Below, in pieces: positions 26,640 through 35,208 of a stretch of DNA of 64,000 bases. The notes beneath the pieces are model-generated. The model saw only the letters and a list, made by a program, of their open reading frames with translations. It did not search any database and was not told the DNA's origin. A program made the translations under genes and the position numbers. The stretch is taken from positions 124,001 through 188,000 of the forward strand of contig NZ_JOGX01000002.1 in NCBI RefSeq assembly GCF_000719555.1, read 5' to 3'. This DNA comes from Streptomyces sp. NRRL F-5727 (lineage in GTDB: Bacteria > Actinomycetota > Actinomycetes > Streptomycetales > Streptomycetaceae). The first letter of the stretch is position 1, and each line of letters begins with the position of its first letter.

Positions 26640-28088
26640 ATGGCTGCGGAGCACCCCACCCTTCCCCCCGTTCGGCTGCCCTCGGACGCGGAGCTGGCTC
26701 GGGAAGCCCTGGCCGCCCCCCTCCTCGCCCACGCCGTCCGCCTCGCCCGCTGGGCCGGACCCGACACCCGGGTCGGCGCGGGCGGCGAACTCGTCGACGA
26801 GCAGCTGCCGGACGCCGCCGGCGTCCTCGGCCTCGGCGACGACGAGGACGCCGAGTACTGGGCCGGCGACGCCTGGCGGCTCGCCGTCGACACCGGCCTG
26901 GTCGACGTCGAGGACGGCGCCGACGACGACACCCCCGGCACCGCCGCCCCCGGCGAGAACCTCGCCGTCGTCACCGGCGGCGCGCCCAAGGACGTGCTCG
27001 CCCTCTGGCTCGACGCCTTCGAGGCCGTCTTCGCCGACGCCGTGGCCCCCGCCCTCGACGACCTGGAGCCGCTGCTCGACGAGGACGGCGGCCTCGACCT
27101 CGACACCCTCGACTGGGACCCGGAGGCGGAGGCCGACTTCCTGGAGGGCGTCCTCGGCAACCTCTACCTGCTGACCGTCAGCGAGGGCGGCCCCGGCGAC
27201 GGGCCCGTGCCGCTGCCCGCCCTCGCCGCCTCCATGGTCGTCCCCGACGACATGGGCGAGCCCACCGACGACGTCCTGGAGCAGGTCTCCGACGCGATGA
27301 TGCGGCTCGACGAGCAGTTCCGCCTCCTGGAGCCCATCGGCCTCGTCGCGTACCAGCCCGTCGACGAGGCCCTGATGGCCGAGGAGGGCGAGGAGCCCGC
27401 GCCGCCCGTCGACGACGAGGACGTCACCCGCTACGGCATGGTCCGCCTCACCCCGCTCGGCCTCTTCGGCGTCCGCACCCGCATGGTGGAGGCCGGAGTC
27501 GCCGCCCCCGCCGTCGGCGACCTCGCCGATAAGGACGCCGACACCCTCCTCGCCGGCCTCGTCGGCTACCCCGAGTCCGCCGCCCGCGCCGAGACCGAGG
27601 CGTGGCTCGCCGGCCGCGAGCCGGTGCCCGCCGCCGCCGACCTCCTCGCCGCCGCCCGCGGCTCCGACCCCGAGTCCCCGCTCCGCCGCCTCCACTGCCA
27701 GCAGGCCCTCGCGCTCGTCGGCCCCGAGGCCGAGCCGGTGGTCCGCGCCGTCCTCGACGACCCGGAGCTCGGCGGCCTCGCCCGCGTCTGGCTCGCCGAG
27801 CGCGGCGCCTCCGACGTGCCCCCGCCGCCGGAGTCCATGATCTTCTGGCTCGCGGTCGACACCATCGCCGCCCAGCTCGACGCCTCCGGCGAACCGGCCG
27901 AGCTCCAGGAGCTCATCGAGGGCCTGACCAGCCGCCACACCGGCTTCCTGGAGACCGCCTGGCGGGTCGAGCACCCGGCCACCGCCGACGTCCTCGACGC
28001 GATGGGCCGGCTCCACCCGGACAAGACGGCCGCCAAGGAGGCCCGCAAGGCCGCCTTCAAGGCCCGCTCGCGCACCGGCTCCGCCTGA
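26640..28088 (+). CDS. conserved acidic hypothetical protein, 482 aa
   Basis: An unrecognised, strongly acidic cytosolic protein. It is rich in Asp, Glu and Ala, with DDLEPLLDEDGGLDLDTLDWDPEAE in outline near residue 140 and EEGEEPAPPVDDEDVTRYG near 258. The centre includes RYGMVRLTPLGLFGVRTRM (residues 263-281), which resembles a winged-helix-like segment seen in plasmid pRiA4b/SEC-type hypothetical proteins. The C-terminal third (340-450) reads like HEAT-like helical repeats (LRRLHCQQALALVGPEAEPVVRA). It has a basic tail (AKEARKAAFKARSRTG). There are no membrane segments. A terminator and the phosphatase gene follow. Function unknown. Confidence 0.85.
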   Translation: MAAEHPTLPPVRLPSDAELAREALAAPLLAHAVRLARWAGPDTRVGAGGELVDEQLPDAAGVLGLGDDEDAEYWAGDAWRLAVDTGLVDVEDGADDDTPGTAAPGENLAVVTGGAPKDVLALWLDAFEAVFADAVAPALDDLEPLLDEDGGLDLDTLDWDPEAEADFLEGVLGNLYLLTVSEGGPGDGPVPLPALAASMVVPDDMGEPTDDVLEQVSDAMMRLDEQFRLLEPIGLVAYQPVDEALMAEEGEEPAPPVDDEDVTRYGMVRLTPLGLFGVRTRMVEAGVAAPAVGDLADKDADTLLAGLVGYPESAARAETEAWLAGREPVPAAADLLAAARGSDPESPLRRLHCQQALALVGPEAEPVVRAVLDDPELGGLARVWLAERGASDVPPPPESMIFWLAVDTIAAQLDASGEPAELQELIEGLTSRHTGFLETAWRVEHPATADVLDAMGRLHPDKTAAKEARKAAFKARSRTGSA

Positions 28089-28100
28089 TCCCCCGCCGAC

Positions 28101-28134
28101 GGAGCGCCTTTCCCCGGACCGGAGAAGGCGCTCC
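28101..28134 (+). terminator. terminator after the acidic hypothetical gene
   Basis: GGAGCGCCTT (28101-28110) pairs with AAGGCGCTCC (28125-28134) around a 14-nt loop, 13 nt after the stop codon and immediately before the PHO-type box of the next gene. Confidence 0.75.
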
Positions 28135-28140
28135 GCGGCC

Positions 28141-28173
28141 GTTCCCACGGCGTTCAGCCGCCGTTCCCGTGGA
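28141..28173 (+). promoter_or_regulatory. candidate PHO box (PhoP direct repeats)
   Basis: Three 11-nt direct repeat units in exact phase: GTTCCCACGGC, GTTCAGCCGCC, GTTCCCGTGGA (GTTC at 28141, 28152, 28163). Streptomyces PhoP binds tandem 11-nt units with a GTTCACC-type core. Position 55-87 nt before a PhoX-type phosphatase start makes this biologically coherent. Confidence 0.65.
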
Positions 28174-28227
28174 CAGGCGAGGGTGTGCGCGACAACCGGC
28201 ACCCAGCTTGGGGAGAGACCGCACACC

Positions 28228-29673
28228 ATGGCGCTCAACCGCAGAGAGTTCACCCAGAAGTCCGCCGTCGCCGGCTTCGCCCTCACCGGCGCCGTCGGTG
28301 TGCTCGCCACCGCGCCCGAGGCCCTCGCGAGCGACGAGGCCGCCCACGGCGTCCCCGGCCCGGCCGACGACCACGCCGACGACCACGCCCGCGGCCACCA
28401 CCGCCTCGGCTACGGCCCGCTCGTCGCCGACCCCGACGGACTCCTCGCCCTGCCCGAGGGCTTCACCTACCGGGTGATCACCCGCACCGGCGTCACCCGC
28501 CTGGAGAGCGGCGAGTTCACCCCGGCCAAGCACGACGGCACCGCCGCCTTCGCCGGCCCGCGCGGCACCACGTACCTGGTGAACAACCACGAGATCAAGG
28601 GCGACCGCGCCAAGGTGGAGTTCCCCGTCCCGCTCGCCGAGGGCCTCGTCTACGACCCGAAGGCGGCCGGCGGCTGCACCGTCGTCGAGGTGCACCGCGA
28701 CGGCACCGTCGCCGAGTGGGTCGGCATCGCCGGCACCTCCACCAACTGCGCCGGCGGCCGCACCGCCTGGGGCACCTGGCTGACCTGCGAGGAGAACTCC
28801 GACCTCGCCGGCACCAACGGCATGACCAGGGACCACGGCTACGTCTTCGAGGTCGACCCCCGCGACCGGCGGGCCAACCTCGACCCCAAGCCCCTCAAGT
28901 TCTTCGGCCGTTACGACCACGAGGCCGTCGTCATCGACCCGAAGCGCGGCCACGCCTACCTCACCGAGGACGCCTCCAAGCCCAACGGCCTCCTCTTCCG
29001 CTGGGTCCCGCCGCAGGGCTTCGAGCACGGCCGGGGCAGGCTGCGCACCCTCGCCGACGACGCCGGCGTCCTCCAGGCCGCCAAGTGCGTCGACTCCGGC
29101 GGGCGGTTCGTCGACGACCTCTCCCGCGCCACCCGCATCGGCACCGTCTACGGCGTCGACTGGGTGGACGTCCCCGACCGCGACGCCCGCACCACGCCCG
29201 TGCGCAAGCAGTTCGCCGACGACCAGGTCACCCGCGGCCGGAAGCTGGAGGGCATGTGGTGGGCCGACGGCGGCGCCTACGTCGTCTCCTCGTACGCCCG
29301 TGAGGAGAGCCCCGGCGCGGCCCACGACGGCCAGGTCTGGTTCTACGACCCCAAGCGCCGCACCCTCACCCTCAAGGTGCTCTTCGGCGTGAACCCCGCG
29401 CCCGACCAGGACGGCGCCTACGACGCCCCGGACAACATCACCGTCTCCCCGTACGGCGGGATCGTCATCGCCGAGGACGGCGAGGGCGTCCAGCACCTCA
29501 TCGGCGCCACCGACTCGGGCCGCACCTACCCGATCGCCCGCAACGACCTCAACGACAGCGAGTTCGCCGGCGTCGTCTTCTCGCCCGACGGCGACACCCT
29601 GTACGCCTGCATCCAGAACCCGGGCATCATGGTGGCGATCACCGGCCCCTGGCGCCGCCAGCCCCGCCGCTGA
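28228..29673 (+). CDS. Tat-exported PhoX/DUF839-family phosphatase
   Basis: A PhoX-like protein (481 aa). A twin-arginine signal is at the N terminus (NRREFTQKSAVAGFALTG, R5-R6), with cleavage near residue 33 (ALA-SDE). It is followed by a His/Asp-rich linker (ADDHADDHARGHH). The DUF839 beta-propeller runs from about residue 70: YLVNNHEIKGDRAKVEF, TWLTCEENSDLAGTNG, GRYDHEAVVIDP, AYLTEDASKPNGLLFRW, and the C-terminal NDSEFAGVVFSPDGDTLYACIQNPGI region. PhoX enzymes are Ca/Fe-dependent extracellular alkaline phosphatases of the Pho regulon. A GGGGAG ribosome site precedes ATG 28228 and a PHO-type box lies upstream. Confidence 0.9.
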   Translation: MALNRREFTQKSAVAGFALTGAVGVLATAPEALASDEAAHGVPGPADDHADDHARGHHRLGYGPLVADPDGLLALPEGFTYRVITRTGVTRLESGEFTPAKHDGTAAFAGPRGTTYLVNNHEIKGDRAKVEFPVPLAEGLVYDPKAAGGCTVVEVHRDGTVAEWVGIAGTSTNCAGGRTAWGTWLTCEENSDLAGTNGMTRDHGYVFEVDPRDRRANLDPKPLKFFGRYDHEAVVIDPKRGHAYLTEDASKPNGLLFRWVPPQGFEHGRGRLRTLADDAGVLQAAKCVDSGGRFVDDLSRATRIGTVYGVDWVDVPDRDARTTPVRKQFADDQVTRGRKLEGMWWADGGAYVVSSYAREESPGAAHDGQVWFYDPKRRTLTLKVLFGVNPAPDQDGAYDAPDNITVSPYGGIVIAEDGEGVQHLIGATDSGRTYPIARNDLNDSEFAGVVFSPDGDTLYACIQNPGIMVAITGPWRRQPRR

Positions 29674-29712
29674 CACACCGTCGCCCCCCGGTCCACCGGG
29701 GAGGCTGTGAGG

Positions 29713-29756
29713 ATTCGCGTCGGGTTCCCGTCGGGTTCCCGCCAGGTTCCAAGATC
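29713..29756 (+). promoter_or_regulatory. second array of 11-nt GTTC direct repeats
   Basis: Four in-phase 11-nt units: ATTCGCGTCGG, GTTCCCGTCGG, GTTCCCGCCAG, GTTCCAAGATC (starts 29713, 29724, 29735, 29746). Period and core match a PHO-type box, though the match to GTTCACC is weaker than at 28141. It lies after the PhoX gene stop and before the GntR promoter. Confidence 0.5.
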
Positions 29757-29759
29757 CTC

Positions 29760-29800
29760 TGTCGGCCCCATGGACTGACATCTAACCTGTCAGTCCATGG
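29760..29800 (+). promoter_or_regulatory. GntR gene promoter with operator over the start codon
   Basis: A weak TGTCGG (29760-29765) with a 17-bp spacer to TAACCT (29783-29788) puts the start point near ATG 29797 (leaderless). A 13-bp inverted repeat, CCATGGACTGACA (29768-29780) and TGTCAGTCCATGG (29788-29800) with a 7-nt spacer, covers the -10 and the start codon: a likely autoregulatory operator. Confidence 0.6.
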
Positions 29801-30498
29801 ACGACGTTCTGCGGCCCGTGGGCCGGACCCTGTTGCGCGACCGGGCCTACGAGTCGCTCCGCGAGGCGATCGTGCGCGGCGACCTCGCCCCCGGCGCCCT
29901 CCTCAAGGACGCCGACCTCGCCGAGCGGCTCGGACTCTCCCGCGCGCCCGTCCGCGACGCCCTCGCCCGGCTCACCGCAGAGGGCCTCGTCGAGACCAAG
30001 CCGCAGAGCTACACCCGGGTCACCCGGCCGGTCAGCCGGATCGTCCGCGACGCCGCCTCCGTGGTCCGGGTGATGCACGAACTCGCCGCCCGCACCGCCG
30101 TCCCGCTGCTCGGCCCCGAGGCCATCCGCGCGATGCGGGAGGCCAACGAGCGCTTCGCCGCCGCCGTCCGCGCGTCCGACGTCGAGGCCGCCCTCGACGC
30201 CGACGACGAGCTGCACCAGGTCCTCGTCGGCGCCAGCGGCAACCACGCCGCCGCCGCCACCATCGACCGCTACACCCCGCTGCTCCGCCGCATCGAGCGC
30301 CGGCTCTTCGGCGACGCCGACAGCTGCGCCTCCGCCGAGCTCCACACCCGCCTCATCGACGCCTGCGCCGCCGGGGACGCGGAGGAGGCCGTCCGGATCA
30401 CCAGCGAGATCTGGGCCGCCCTGGAGCAGCTGGCCGACGACGCCATCGACGTCGCCGAGGTGACCGGGATCCCCGCGCCCACGCCGTCGATGGCGTGA
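29797..30498 (+). CDS. GntR-family (FadR/FCD) regulator
   Basis: A 233-aa GntR regulator of the FadR/FCD class. The winged HTH occupies residues 15-75 (LRDRAYESLREAIVRGDL; LGLSRAPVRDALARLTAEGLV). The helical FCD ligand domain occupies about 85-215, with metal-ligand-type residues in DADDELHQVLVGASGNHAA and ELHTRLIDACAAGD. It is likely leaderless from ATG 29797. The ACC deaminase gene follows after 33 nt in the same direction, so it probably controls that gene and itself; ligand unknown. Confidence 0.92.
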   Translation: MDDVLRPVGRTLLRDRAYESLREAIVRGDLAPGALLKDADLAERLGLSRAPVRDALARLTAEGLVETKPQSYTRVTRPVSRIVRDAASVVRVMHELAARTAVPLLGPEAIRAMREANERFAAAVRASDVEAALDADDELHQVLVGASGNHAAAATIDRYTPLLRRIERRLFGDADSCASAELHTRLIDACAAGDAEEAVRITSEIWAALEQLADDAIDVAEVTGIPAPTPSMA

Positions 30499-30531
30499 CC
30501 CCGCCCCCCGCCACCCCAGGGAGAGCCGCCC

Positions 30532-31551
30532 GTGCCCATCACCGACTTCGACCGCTATCCGCTGCTCTTCGGGCCCTCCCCGGTCCATCCCCTCGAACGG
30601 CTCGGGCACCACCTCGGCGGGGCCACGCTCTGGGCCAAGCGCGAGGACTGCAACTCCGGTGTCGCGTACGGCGGGAACAAGACCCGCAAGCTGGAGTACC
30701 TGGTCGCGGACGCCCTCGCGCAGGGCTGCGACACCCTCGTCTCCATCGGCGGCGTGCAGTCCAACCACACCCGGCAGGTCGCGGCGGTCGCCGCCCGCGC
30801 CGGGCTGCGGTGCGTGCTGGTGCAGGAGAGCTGGGTCGACTGGCCCGACGCCGTCTACGACAAGGTCGGCAACATCCTGATCAGCCGGCTCGCCGGCGCC
30901 GACGTGCGGCTGGTCCGGGCCGGCTTCGGGATCGGCTTCAAGGAGAGCTGGGAGCAGGCGCTGCGCGAGGTCGAGGAGGGCGGCGGGAAGCCGTACGCGA
31001 TCCCGGCCGGTGCCTCCGACCACCCGCTCGGCGGCCTCGGCTTCGCGAACTGGGCCTACGAGGTGGCCGAGCAGGAGCGGGAGCACGGCGTCTTCTTCGA
31101 CACGGTGGTGGTCTGCTCGGTGACCGGCTCCACCCAGGCCGGCATGGTGGCCGGCTTCGCCGCGCTCGCCGAGGAGGGCGGCCGGCCGCGCCGGATCATC
31201 GGGATCGACGCCTCCGCGAAGCCCGCCGAGACCCATGAGCAGGTCACCCGGATCGCCCGCTCCACCGCGGCCCTCATCGGCGTCGAGCGCGAACTCTCCG
31301 GCGCCGACGTGGAGCTGGACGAGCGCTACCACGCCGGCGTCTACGGCGTCCCGGACGAGGCCACCCTCGACGCGATGCGGCTGGCCGCCCGCACCGAGGG
31401 CATGGTCACCGACCCCGTCTACGAGGGGAAGTCGATGGCCGGGCTGATCGACCTGGTGGACCGGGGCGAGATCGGTCGCTCCTCGACCGTGCTCTACGCC
31501 CACCTCGGCGGCCAGCCCGCCCTCAACGCCTACAGCGCGCTCTTCGCGTAG
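30532..31551 (+). CDS. acdS: 1-aminocyclopropane-1-carboxylate deaminase
   Basis: AcdS (339 aa), a PLP enzyme of the tryptophan-synthase-beta fold that cleaves the ethylene precursor ACC to 2-oxobutyrate and ammonia. The PLP lysine is K50 in [10 protein letters not shown]. The two residues that separate true ACC deaminases from D-cysteine desulfhydrases are present: E298 in VYEGKSM and L325 in AHLGGQPA, spaced exactly as E295/L322 of the Pseudomonas enzyme (from memory). Such genes are typical of plant-associated actinomycetes. It is cotranscribed with the GntR regulator. GGGAG precedes the GTG start. Confidence 0.93.
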   Translation: MPITDFDRYPLLFGPSPVHPLERLGHHLGGATLWAKREDCNSGVAYGGNKTRKLEYLVADALAQGCDTLVSIGGVQSNHTRQVAAVAARAGLRCVLVQESWVDWPDAVYDKVGNILISRLAGADVRLVRAGFGIGFKESWEQALREVEEGGGKPYAIPAGASDHPLGGLGFANWAYEVAEQEREHGVFFDTVVVCSVTGSTQAGMVAGFAALAEEGGRPRRIIGIDASAKPAETHEQVTRIARSTAALIGVERELSGADVELDERYHAGVYGVPDEATLDAMRLAARTEGMVTDPVYEGKSMAGLIDLVDRGEIGRSSTVLYAHLGGQPALNAYSALFA

Positions 31552-31569
31552 CGCGCCGGGGCCGGCCGC

Positions 31570-32811
31570 TCAGAGCGCCTGGGCGGCCGGCTTCACCATG
31601 CCCCGGACCGTCCGGGACTTCACGAACTCGCCCATCGCGGTCATCTCCCACTCGCCGGAGAACTGCTTGATGAGCTTGGCCATCATCACGCCGGTCTGCG
31701 GCTCGGCGGAGGTCAGGTCGAAGCGGACCAGCTCCTCGCCGGTGGCCGCGTCCATCAGCCGGCAGTACGCCTTGGCGACCTCGGTGAACTTCTGCCCGGA
31801 GAACGAGTTCACCGTGAAGACCAGGCCGGTGGCGTCGGCCGGCAGCCGGCCGAGGTCGACGGTGATGACCTCGTCGTCGCCCGCGCCCTCGCCCGTCAGG
31901 TTGTCACCGGAGTGCCGGACGGCCCCGCCCAGGATGGTCAGCTTGCCGAAGTAGCAGCTGTCCAGGTGGTTGCGCTGGGGGCCGTACGCGATGACCGAGG
32001 CGTCCAGGTCGATGTCCTTGCCCCGGTACGCGGGCTCCCAGCCGAGGCCCATCTTCACCTGGGAGAGCAGCGGGCGGCCGCCCTTGACCAGCGACACCGT
32101 CTGGTTCTTCTGGAGGCTGACCCGGCCCTTGTCGAGGTTGATCTTGCCGGCGGGGGCCGGGGCGGCCGGAGCGCCGGCGGCGACCCGCGGGTCCACCGGG
32201 GGAGCCGGCGGCATCGGTGGGGGAGTGAACGAGGGCAGGGTCTGCGCCGTGTGCGCCGGCGGCGGGGTGTGCGCCGGCGGGGCGACCGGGGCGGCGGGGG
32301 CGGCCGGCTCCTCGTCCACGGAGACGCCGAAGTCGGTCGCGATGCCGGCCAGGCCGTTCGCGTACCCCTGGCCGACGGCGCGGACCTTCCAGGCGCCGTT
32401 GCGCTGGTAGATCTCGACGACCACCAGGGCCGTCTCCGTGGCCAGCTGCGGAGGCGTGAAGGTGGCGATCACCGCGCCGCTGTCGGCGTCGCGGACGGTC
32501 GCGGTGGGCTCGATGCCCTGGAAGGTCTGTCCTGCGGCGTCCGGACTGGCCGTGACCACGATCCTCTCGATGCCGGCGGGCAGGCCGCCGGTGTCCACCA
32601 GGATCGCGTCCGGCGCGGTGCCGCCGCCGGAGCGGTAGGTGACACCGGGCCCGGCCGGCTGGTTGTAGAAGATGAAGTCGTCGTCCGAGCGCACCTTGCC
32701 GTTGGCGCCGAGCAGCAGGCCCGAGACGTCGAGCCGCACCGGGGCGGCGACGTCCACCGCGACACGGGGGGCGGTGAGCGGGAGGTTCGAGCCGGGGGTC
32801 ATTGCGGTCAT
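31570..32811 (-). CDS. double TerD-domain tellurium-resistance-type protein
   Basis: A 413-aa cytosolic protein with two TerD-like beta-sandwich domains. The first is at about 15-170 (DDDFIFYNQPAGPGVTYR; ALVVVEIYQRNGAWKVRAVGQGYANGLAGIA). A proline-rich linker of Thr/Pro/Ala repeats (180-235) follows. The second, at about 237-405, contains QTVSLVKGGRPLLSQVKMGLGW, LDSCYFGKL and HSGDNLTGEGAGDDEVITVDL, which is a Ca-binding-type acidic loop. TerD proteins bind Ca and act in stress response and differentiation in Streptomyces. It starts at ATG 32811 (or 32802). It converges with acdS only 18 bp away. Confidence 0.9.
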   Translation of the reverse strand: MTAMTPGSNLPLTAPRVAVDVAAPVRLDVSGLLLGANGKVRSDDDFIFYNQPAGPGVTYRSGGGTAPDAILVDTGGLPAGIERIVVTASPDAAGQTFQGIEPTATVRDADSGAVIATFTPPQLATETALVVVEIYQRNGAWKVRAVGQGYANGLAGIATDFGVSVDEEPAAPAAPVAPPAHTPPPAHTAQTLPSFTPPPMPPAPPVDPRVAAGAPAAPAPAGKINLDKGRVSLQKNQTVSLVKGGRPLLSQVKMGLGWEPAYRGKDIDLDASVIAYGPQRNHLDSCYFGKLTILGGAVRHSGDNLTGEGAGDDEVITVDLGRLPADATGLVFTVNSFSGQKFTEVAKAYCRLMDAATGEELVRFDLTSAEPQTGVMMAKLIKQFSGEWEMTAMGEFVKSRTVRGMVKPAAQAL

Positions 32812-32847
32812 GCCAGGCTCAACGATCCGGGCCGCTTTGCCGTTCCC

Positions 32848-33087
32848 TTACCCACGACGGGTTCGGCCACCTTGGTTACGCGGATGGTTCCGCGCCTGCC
32901 GCTCGTTGCCGAAACGGTACGCCCCCGTCCAGCGGGCCATCAGCAGCTGGACGTCGCCGGACGCGGCCTCGGCCAGGAACTTCGCGGCCCGGGCGCCGCG
33001 CAGCGTCCCGGCGGGCCGGCCGTGGTGGGTGAGGACGACGGAGCCGTCCTTGCGCTCCTCGTACGAGAAGCCCTGAGGTCGTGGCAT
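32848..33087 (-). CDS. small conserved hypothetical protein
   Basis: A 79-aa basic protein starting at ATG 33087 (PRPQGFSYEERKDGSVV). The pattern GSVVLTHHGRPAGTLRGARAAKFL followed by DVQLLMARWTGAYRFGNE and an Arg/Asn-rich tail (RQARNHPRNQGG) recalls a Streptomyces family of small conserved proteins of unknown function. It has no Cys, signal or membrane segment. An alternative ATG is at 33096. It is divergent from the AraC regulator gene (56 bp between starts) and could be nucleic-acid binding given its charge, which is a guess. Confidence 0.72.
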   Translation of the reverse strand: MPRPQGFSYEERKDGSVVLTHHGRPAGTLRGARAAKFLAEAASGDVQLLMARWTGAYRFGNERQARNHPRNQGGRTRRG

Positions 33088-33143
33088 GCCGGGCATCCTG
33101 CCCGGTCCCGGACGGGTCCGTCATATGAATTATCTTTCGCATC

Positions 33144-34118
33144 GTGGGTGCTGTGGGTGGGAGCTCTTTCAAGACCGGGGACGTCGACGAGGCGCGTCAG
33201 GAACTCGACGCGCGCTACTACACGAGCCGGATGGACGTCGTCGACGAGCACCGGACCTTCGCGGCCCGGTTCGACATCGTCGAGTTCGGACCGCTCGTCA
33301 TCGGCGACCTGAGCTGCGGGGCCGACGTCCGGATGAGCTTCGGCGAGCTGGGCGCGTACCACGTCAACGCCCCGATGAGCGGCGTCATGGAGATGCGCCA
33401 GGGCCGCGGCCCCGCCGTCCACGCCTCGGCCCGGGAGGCGCTGCTCCTCGACCCCGCCGGGGACACCTTCCTCGACCGCTGGAGCGGCGACGGTCGGATC
33501 CTCTCCGTCAAGGTCGGCGCCGCCGAACTCCGCGACCGGCTGGAGAGCCTGCTCGGCCGGCCGCCGCAGGGCGGCCTCGTCTTCCGGCCCGGCCTCGACA
33601 TCTCGCGCGGCCCCGGCCTCAGCTGGGTGCGGTTCGCCCGCCGGGTCGCCGCCGAGGCGCTCGCCGGAGAGGGCCTCGCCCATCACGAACTCGTCGCCCG
33701 CCCGCTCCAGGAGGCGCTGCTCAACGGCCTGCTGCTGGCCGCCGAGCACCCCTGGCGGGACGAGCTGGCCCACCCCGGCGGGCCGCGCCGCCCGGCACCG
33801 GTCAAGCGCGCGATGGACGCGGTCCGGGAGCGCCCCGAACACCCCTTCACCACCACCGAACTCGCCGCCCACGCGCGCGTGAGCGTCCGCCGGCTCCAGG
33901 AGTCCTTCCGGGAGTACGTCGGGATGTCGCCGATGGCGTACGTCCGCGAGGTCCGGCTCGAACGGGTGCGGGAGGAGCTGCGGGCGGCGGAGCCGGACGA
34001 GGTGAGCGTCAGCGAGGTCGCCTGGCGCTGGGGCTTCGCGCACCAGGGGCGGTTCGCCGCCCGCTACCGCGAGAGGTTCGGCGAGTCCCCGTCGCGGACC
34101 CTGCGGACGGCGCCCTGA
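33144..34118 (+). CDS. AraC-family regulator
   Basis: A 324-aa AraC/XylS regulator. The N-terminal half (about 10-190) is an AraC-binding-like (AraC_binding_2) sensing domain (SRMDVVDEHRTFAARFDIVEFG; YHVNAPMSGVMEMRQGRG). The C-terminal double HTH (about 220-320) contains TTTELAAHARVSVRRLQESFREYVGMSPMAYVREVRL in family order and ends GFAHQGRFAARYRERFGESPSRTLR. It starts at GTG 33144. Its target is unknown; the divergent small gene and itself are candidates. Confidence 0.92.
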   Translation: MGAVGGSSFKTGDVDEARQELDARYYTSRMDVVDEHRTFAARFDIVEFGPLVIGDLSCGADVRMSFGELGAYHVNAPMSGVMEMRQGRGPAVHASAREALLLDPAGDTFLDRWSGDGRILSVKVGAAELRDRLESLLGRPPQGGLVFRPGLDISRGPGLSWVRFARRVAAEALAGEGLAHHELVARPLQEALLNGLLLAAEHPWRDELAHPGGPRRPAPVKRAMDAVRERPEHPFTTTELAAHARVSVRRLQESFREYVGMSPMAYVREVRLERVREELRAAEPDEVSVSEVAWRWGFAHQGRFAARYRERFGESPSRTLRTAP

Positions 34119-34248
34119 GCCGGGCGGTGCGCCCCTGTGCTCCGGCCGGCCGCGCATTCCGGACAGGGACCGCGTTCCGCGGCTCGCGATGATCTTGGAG
34201 GCGGCCTACCGTGGTCGCGTCCGGCGCTGCCAGCGCGCGCCGTCGAAC

Positions 34249-34287
34249 CGGGCCCGGCCGGCTCCCCCGTATCACCGGCCGGGCCCG
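34249..34287. terminator. terminator between AraC and SDR genes
   Basis: Perfect 13-bp arms CGGGCCCGGCCGG and CCGGCCGGGCCCG with a 13-nt loop, between the convergent AraC regulator and uronate dehydrogenase-like genes. The rest of this 200-bp gap shows nothing recognisable. Confidence 0.75.
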
Positions 34288-34319
34288 AGGACGGCCGCTC
34301 TGTCCCAGGCGGCGCCGGA

Positions 34320-35144
34320 TCACCGGATCAGGGCCGGGTGCGGCCAGCGGGGGGCGTTCACGGTGAAGCCGCCGCCCAGGTAGCGGTCGTCGGGGCTGCC
34401 CTCCGGCGGAAGGCCCTGCTCGGCGATCAGCTTCTCGGCGTACGCCTCCGAGTCGTCGCGCGGCGCGTAGCCGAGGGCCCGGGCGGTCGACAGGTCCCAC
34501 CACTCGCGGGTGTTGGCGGAGGAGCCGTACACCACGGTGTGGCCGACGTCGGGCGCGGTGAGCGCGGCGTGCAGCAGCCGCGCGCAGTCGCCGGGGCTCA
34601 GCCAGAGCGAGAGCATCCGCACCGAGGTGGGCTCGGGGAAGCAGGAGCCGATGCGGACGGAGACCGTCTCGATGCCGTGCCGGTCCCAGTACAGCTGCGC
34701 CAGGTCCTCGCCGAAGCACTTGGAGAGGCCGTAGAAGGTGTCGGGCCGGTGCGGGGTGGTGACCGGCACCGGCGGTTCGCCGTCGCGCGGGCGCGGGGTG
34801 AAGCCGACGGCGTGGTTGCTGGAGGCGAAGACGACCCGGCCGACGCCCTCCTCGCGGGCCGCCTCGTAGAGGTGGTGCAGGCCGGTGATGTTGGCGGCGA
34901 CGATCGCGTCGAAGTCCGCCTCCAGGGATATGCCCGCGAGGTGCACGATCGCGTCCACCCCGCGGACCGCCTCGCGCAGCGCCGCGCGGTCGGCGAGGTC
35001 GGCGACGATCGCGTCGGGGGCGCCGGGGACCGGGGCGACGTCGAGGAGGCGGAGCGCGTACCCGTGGGCCGGGAGCAGTTCCCGCATGAGGGTGCCGACG
35101 CCGCCGGCGGCACCGGTGAGGAGGAGCGTGCGGGGTGCGGGCAT
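34320..35144 (-). CDS. NAD-dependent uronate dehydrogenase-like SDR
   Basis: A 274-aa extended short-chain dehydrogenase. NAD motif TGAAGGVG is at residue 11, the catalytic Tyr-Lys pair in DTFYGLSKCFGED near residue 140. The segment RIGSCFPEPTSVRMLSLWLS, close to the RIGSC.PEP..RML..W.S signature of uronate dehydrogenases, is near residue 165. That enzyme oxidises D-glucuronate or D-galacturonate to aldaric lactone. I use ATG 35144 with AGGAG upstream. Its promoter and an operator-like dyad are shared back-to-back with the unknown gene at 35371. The assignment rests on motif memory. Confidence 0.85.
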   Translation of the reverse strand: MPAPRTLLLTGAAGGVGTLMRELLPAHGYALRLLDVAPVPGAPDAIVADLADRAALREAVRGVDAIVHLAGISLEADFDAIVAANITGLHHLYEAAREEGVGRVVFASSNHAVGFTPRPRDGEPPVPVTTPHRPDTFYGLSKCFGEDLAQLYWDRHGIETVSVRIGSCFPEPTSVRMLSLWLSPGDCARLLHAALTAPDVGHTVVYGSSANTREWWDLSTARALGYAPRDDSEAYAEKLIAEQGLPPEGSPDDRYLGGGFTVNAPRWPHPALIR

Positions 35145-35208
35145 CGGGGGTTCTCCTCGGCTGGGACGCGGGGCCGGCCGTGGCCACGACCGGTCACGGA
35201 TGTGCTGC

